Source: Aphidius gifuensis (lineage: Eukaryota > Arthropoda > Insecta > Hymenoptera > Braconidae). From it: 64,000 nucleotides of DNA. Positions 62,101 to 64,000 of this stretch are shown here, in pieces (position 1 is the first letter of the stretch; each line of letters opens with the position of its first letter). Location of the stretch: contig NC_057788.1 of NCBI RefSeq assembly GCF_014905175.1, forward strand, positions 29,172,154 to 29,236,153, written 5' to 3'. The notes beneath the pieces were generated by a model. It was not told the DNA's origin and did not search any database. It saw only the letters and a list, made by a program, of their open reading frames with translations. The position numbers and the translations under genes are program-made.

Positions 62101-63842
62101 AGCAAAGAAGAGAAATATTATAAATTACTATTTAAAATTGACTACTCACACTTCAATTGCTTTATTCCAATTGATGACATAGCCTGATAATACAAATGTC
62201 TCAATATTAAGTACATGTATATTTCCTCTTTCAGTTCCAACATAAAGCCATTTACTCTGCAATGGCAAGTGTATCGATGTTATTCTGCAAAAAAAAAAAA
62301 AACAAACAAATAAAATATATAAAAAAAAACAAAATAGCTAATAAATATTGTCATATAATAATCAAATCAAACAAGTTGATAAATAAAATCTAGGTTGATA
62401 AGAGGGATGATATCAAGGACACCAATAAAAAAATAAATAATAAAAAAAAAAAAAAAATTTATGGGTATTGGGGTAAAGTGTGGGGATGCCAAGGCAAGCT
62501 GAAATCAATGCAGATATAGACTGGTCCAAATGGGATGAAAACACACTGCGTCGATTTTCTATTATTTTATTTATTTATTAAATAATTATTTAAATAAATT
62601 AATAGTTTATTTAATACTCTAAAAAATATCATTAATATAATATTTTTAAAAAATAATAATATTTTCTATTAACATAAATAAATAAATAAATAAGAAATGG
62701 AAAAAAAAATTTTTTTTTTTTTTACTCATCTGCAAGTTTCATTATCTTTTTTAGCATATTATTATTATTATCATTATTTTCCTTTTATTTTTAACATAAA
62801 AAAGCAAAAAAAAGAAAAAATTAAAAAAGAGAAATAAAGCATGACAATGAGAGCTAGTAGTAACTGGCGGAAAGTTGGCCAGAGGTGGTCTCATTGTGTC
62901 TGTGTGTTTAAACAAACTCAGATGAGACATTAACAAAGTTGATAAGGCCAGTGTTTGAATGTGTGTTGGTCAGTATGTTTAGTTCCACATTATATATTAT
63001 TATTATTATACATAGTGTGGTTATATATTGGGTGAACCCCCTTATATATCTATATAAAAATGCTGACGTATGCTTTTATAGTTATCGTTTTAATTTACCC
63101 TCTCTATAAATTGAAAATAAACAAATGAATAATTTAATTAATTAATTAATAATGAATAAATTATTAATTATTATTTTTATTATTTAATTATTAATTTGTA
63201 GAATGAAAGAGGAAAAAATAAGAAGCATTGATTATTTAGTTTTTTCTTTTTTTTAATAATTCAAAATAATTATTACCTTTCACGTTGAAATTTAATACTC
63301 TGGACAACTTGGGGTATTTTTTGACGAAAATTCCATAAATGAAGTGTGTCGTCTGATGTTACTGAAACTAGGGCACCCTCATTTATGAGAAATTGTAGCT
63401 GAATAACAGCTGCACCACCCTCATGCTTTATGTGAACGTCGACGCCAGGTCTGCCCAATCTATATTTTTATAGTTATTTATTTATTTTTATTTTTTTATA
63501 TATCATTCAAGGTCAAGGAAATTTATTTCGACATTAATGCATATAAATTACAGATAATCTGTGCTATTATTTTTTCTTAAAAAAATATTAAAAACAAAGC
63601 AAATTATTTAGCAAAAAAAAAAAAATCTTTTAGCTATTTTTTATTAGAAATTTAATTAAAGTATAATAGTTGTTATTAAAATTGATATTTAAATATTAAT
63701 TTTTAGTTGAAATTAGTATTGTTTTTTTTCATTAAAAAGGATACATTCTTAATGATCCAGTTTTAGTTCCAATTGCAAGTAATTTTTGCACTGGATCAAA
63801 TGCCACTGCTGTTGGTTGATGTGGAAATCCATGTCTAAATGT
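44150..63842 (-). CDS. Tomosyn: Tomosyn (syntaxin-binding protein 5), 5' exons off window
   Basis: Tomosyn is a decoy SNARE that binds syntaxin and SNAP-25 and limits synaptic vesicle priming. Exons in transcription order: 63842-63745, 63459-63277, 62284-62150, 59889-59826, 59208-59004, 58889-58814, 58643-58489, 58394-58103, 58015-57772, 57507-57254, 56876-56687, 54564-54199, 53824-53425 (or 50116-49609), 48008-47844, 47774-47655, 47582-47253, 47154-47043, optional 46155-46072, 45271-45176, 44885-44761, 44412-44150. The part in the window gives 1290 residues without the optional exon, in frame throughout. Landmarks: RHGFPHQPTAVAFDP and SWHHEGKQFMCSHTDGS (WD40 propellers), ENPYPMDIHESPVTCCAYFA, the variable linker, and a C-terminal R-SNARE motif ending LMLKYKDKKWYQL with Arg in VMERGDKLSQLEDR. 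The C-terminal propeller and SNARE tail separate it from Lgl. Confidence 0.96.
46072..46155 (-). CDS. Tomosyn: In-frame 28-residue cassette exon of tomosyn
   Basis: An 84-base segment with an AG acceptor (CTAACAG) and a GTAAG donor, entering and leaving in phase 2 like the flanking junction. It reads FQTTKHGIVDPMLSIWGHQL then FVNGDTDQ. It would be inserted between FLPLQDLR and IARTICF, that is, into the second propeller. Vertebrate STXBP5 runs straight through this junction, so it is probably optional. Confidence 0.6.
48009..49608 (-). other. Tomosyn: Tomosyn intron
   Basis: A/T-rich intron between the linker exons and the 48008 exon. No further exon is seen. Confidence 0.5.
49609..50116 (-). 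CDS. Tomosyn: Tomosyn linker exon, version 2 (alternative)
   Basis: 508 bases, entering in phase 0 (MNGMCLSPTTGRSSVGGG) and leaving in phase 1 at SVRQYSSFG before GTAGTA. It has the same entry and exit phases as the 53425-53824 exon, and splicing both together would hit a stop, so the two must be mutually exclusive. Content is Gly/Ser/Asn/Thr-rich with a more conserved-looking stretch (SPTLRISQINRQLSTSI). If the donor is not used, it would be a terminal exon ending SSFGSILI. Confidence 0.65.
50117..53424 (-). other. Tomosyn: Tomosyn intron between the two alternative linker exons
   Basis: 3.3 kb of A/T-rich sequence with an (ATA)n tract at 51699-51727. A less AT-rich patch lies near 52690-52800 (GCTGTTGGGAGGTGGGGTCAA), which may be a splicing or transcriptional element. 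No exon is supported. Confidence 0.45.
51699..51727. repeat. (ATA)n microsatellite
   Basis: Nine or so tandem ATA units. Confidence 0.85.
53425..53824 (-). CDS. Tomosyn: Tomosyn linker exon, version 1
   Basis: 400 bases, entering in phase 0 after the 54564-54199 exon and leaving in phase 1. It encodes a charged linker (ENSPIDTSDPETIKSPILSR, later NFIRRF) with several Ser-Pro sites, matching the hypervariable linker between propeller and SNARE tail. It is the alternative to 50116-49609. Confidence 0.75.
54039..54070 (+). repeat. Short hairpin-like dispersed repeat, copy 2
   Basis: GGTAGGACGCTTCGCGTC then TATCCCACCTCCGTA. GGTAGGA can pair with TCCCACC around a 13-base loop. It lies inside a tomosyn intron. 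Confidence 0.5.
54565..56686 (-). other. Tomosyn: Tomosyn intron
   Basis: Two kilobases of A/T-rich intron; no coding exon is seen. Confidence 0.5.
59890..62149 (-). other. Tomosyn: Tomosyn intron
   Basis: A/T-rich intron. It contains CCCCCACGTGGGATG at 61519 with a perfect CCCACGTGGG palindrome (E-box core). No exon is seen. Confidence 0.45.
62285..63276 (-). other. Tomosyn: Tomosyn intron
   Basis: A/T-rich intron with an (ATTA)n-like run near 63130-63150. A patch at 62840-62960 is less AT-rich but gives no exon in a compatible phase. Confidence 0.45.
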
Positions 63843-64000
63843 CTGTAATGAAAAAATAAAAAAATTATAAATCCACTCAGCTTGTATCATTAAATAATTT
63901 TCAAAAAAAAAAATGTTTAAATCTTTTAATCTTCTTCATTGACAACTAACAATTTAATACACAAAAAAATAAATAAATAAAATAAATTTGCCACAAAGTG

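Noticed and set aside
1..64000. tRNA, rRNA and CRISPR features
   Set aside because: I saw no cloverleaf with A and B boxes, no rRNA-like block and no regularly spaced repeats; a covariance-model scan would be decisive.

Overview
The window reads as nuclear DNA from an insect. It is extremely AT-rich (by eye about three quarters or more A+T), full of A/T homopolymers, and its genes carry short GT-AG introns. The recognisable proteins (insect Raf, tomosyn, myotubularin, an NRF-6-type acyltransferase) are closest in style to insect orthologues. The base composition, a dipeptidyl-peptidase-IV gene, a secreted leucine-rich-repeat gene and a tandem cluster of fast-evolving secreted proteins would fit a parasitoid wasp, perhaps a braconid of the Aphidiinae. 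That placement is an inference, not proof.

Layout. 1-1212 (+): 3' end of an NRF-6-like membrane acyltransferase. 1472-4201 (-): myotubularin phosphatase with two possible N-termini. 5402-6927 (+): secreted Cys-containing helical protein A. 9331-21424 (-): C1orf21-like protein with three alternative first coding exons, one bearing an N-myristoylation signal. 22647-24940 (-): Raf kinase. 25771-29617 (+): DPP4-like membrane protease. 30208-38250: accessory cluster with three more copies (B, C, D) of the protein-A family on +, a four-exon cystine-knot-like secreted protein on - between C and D (34964-35676), and a decayed copy of one of its exons between B and C. 38979-40220 (-): intronless secreted LRR protein. 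40221-44149: gene-poor stretch with inverted repeats and a duplicated copy of the LRR gene's 3' flank. 44150-63842 (-): tomosyn, whose 5' exons lie beyond the window, with a mutually exclusive exon pair and an in-frame cassette exon.

How they relate. Raf, myotubularin, tomosyn and the C1orf21-like gene are conserved single-copy cell-biology genes (MAPK signalling, phosphoinositide turnover, exocytosis control, unknown membrane-associated role). The segment from about 25.8 to 40.2 kb is different: clustered secreted or membrane-ectodomain products, tandem duplication with promoters carried along, cysteine gain and loss, and a relic. This is the pattern of a locus under rapid turnover for secreted effectors such as venom, salivary or gut proteins, although no expression evidence is available here. 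The candidate novel system is this pairing of a divergent knottin-like gene with the four-exon helical family, apparently duplicated as a unit.

Exon models were built by reading frame and splice-site consistency. Summed coding lengths are multiples of three for every complete model, which supports them, but no transcript data were available.
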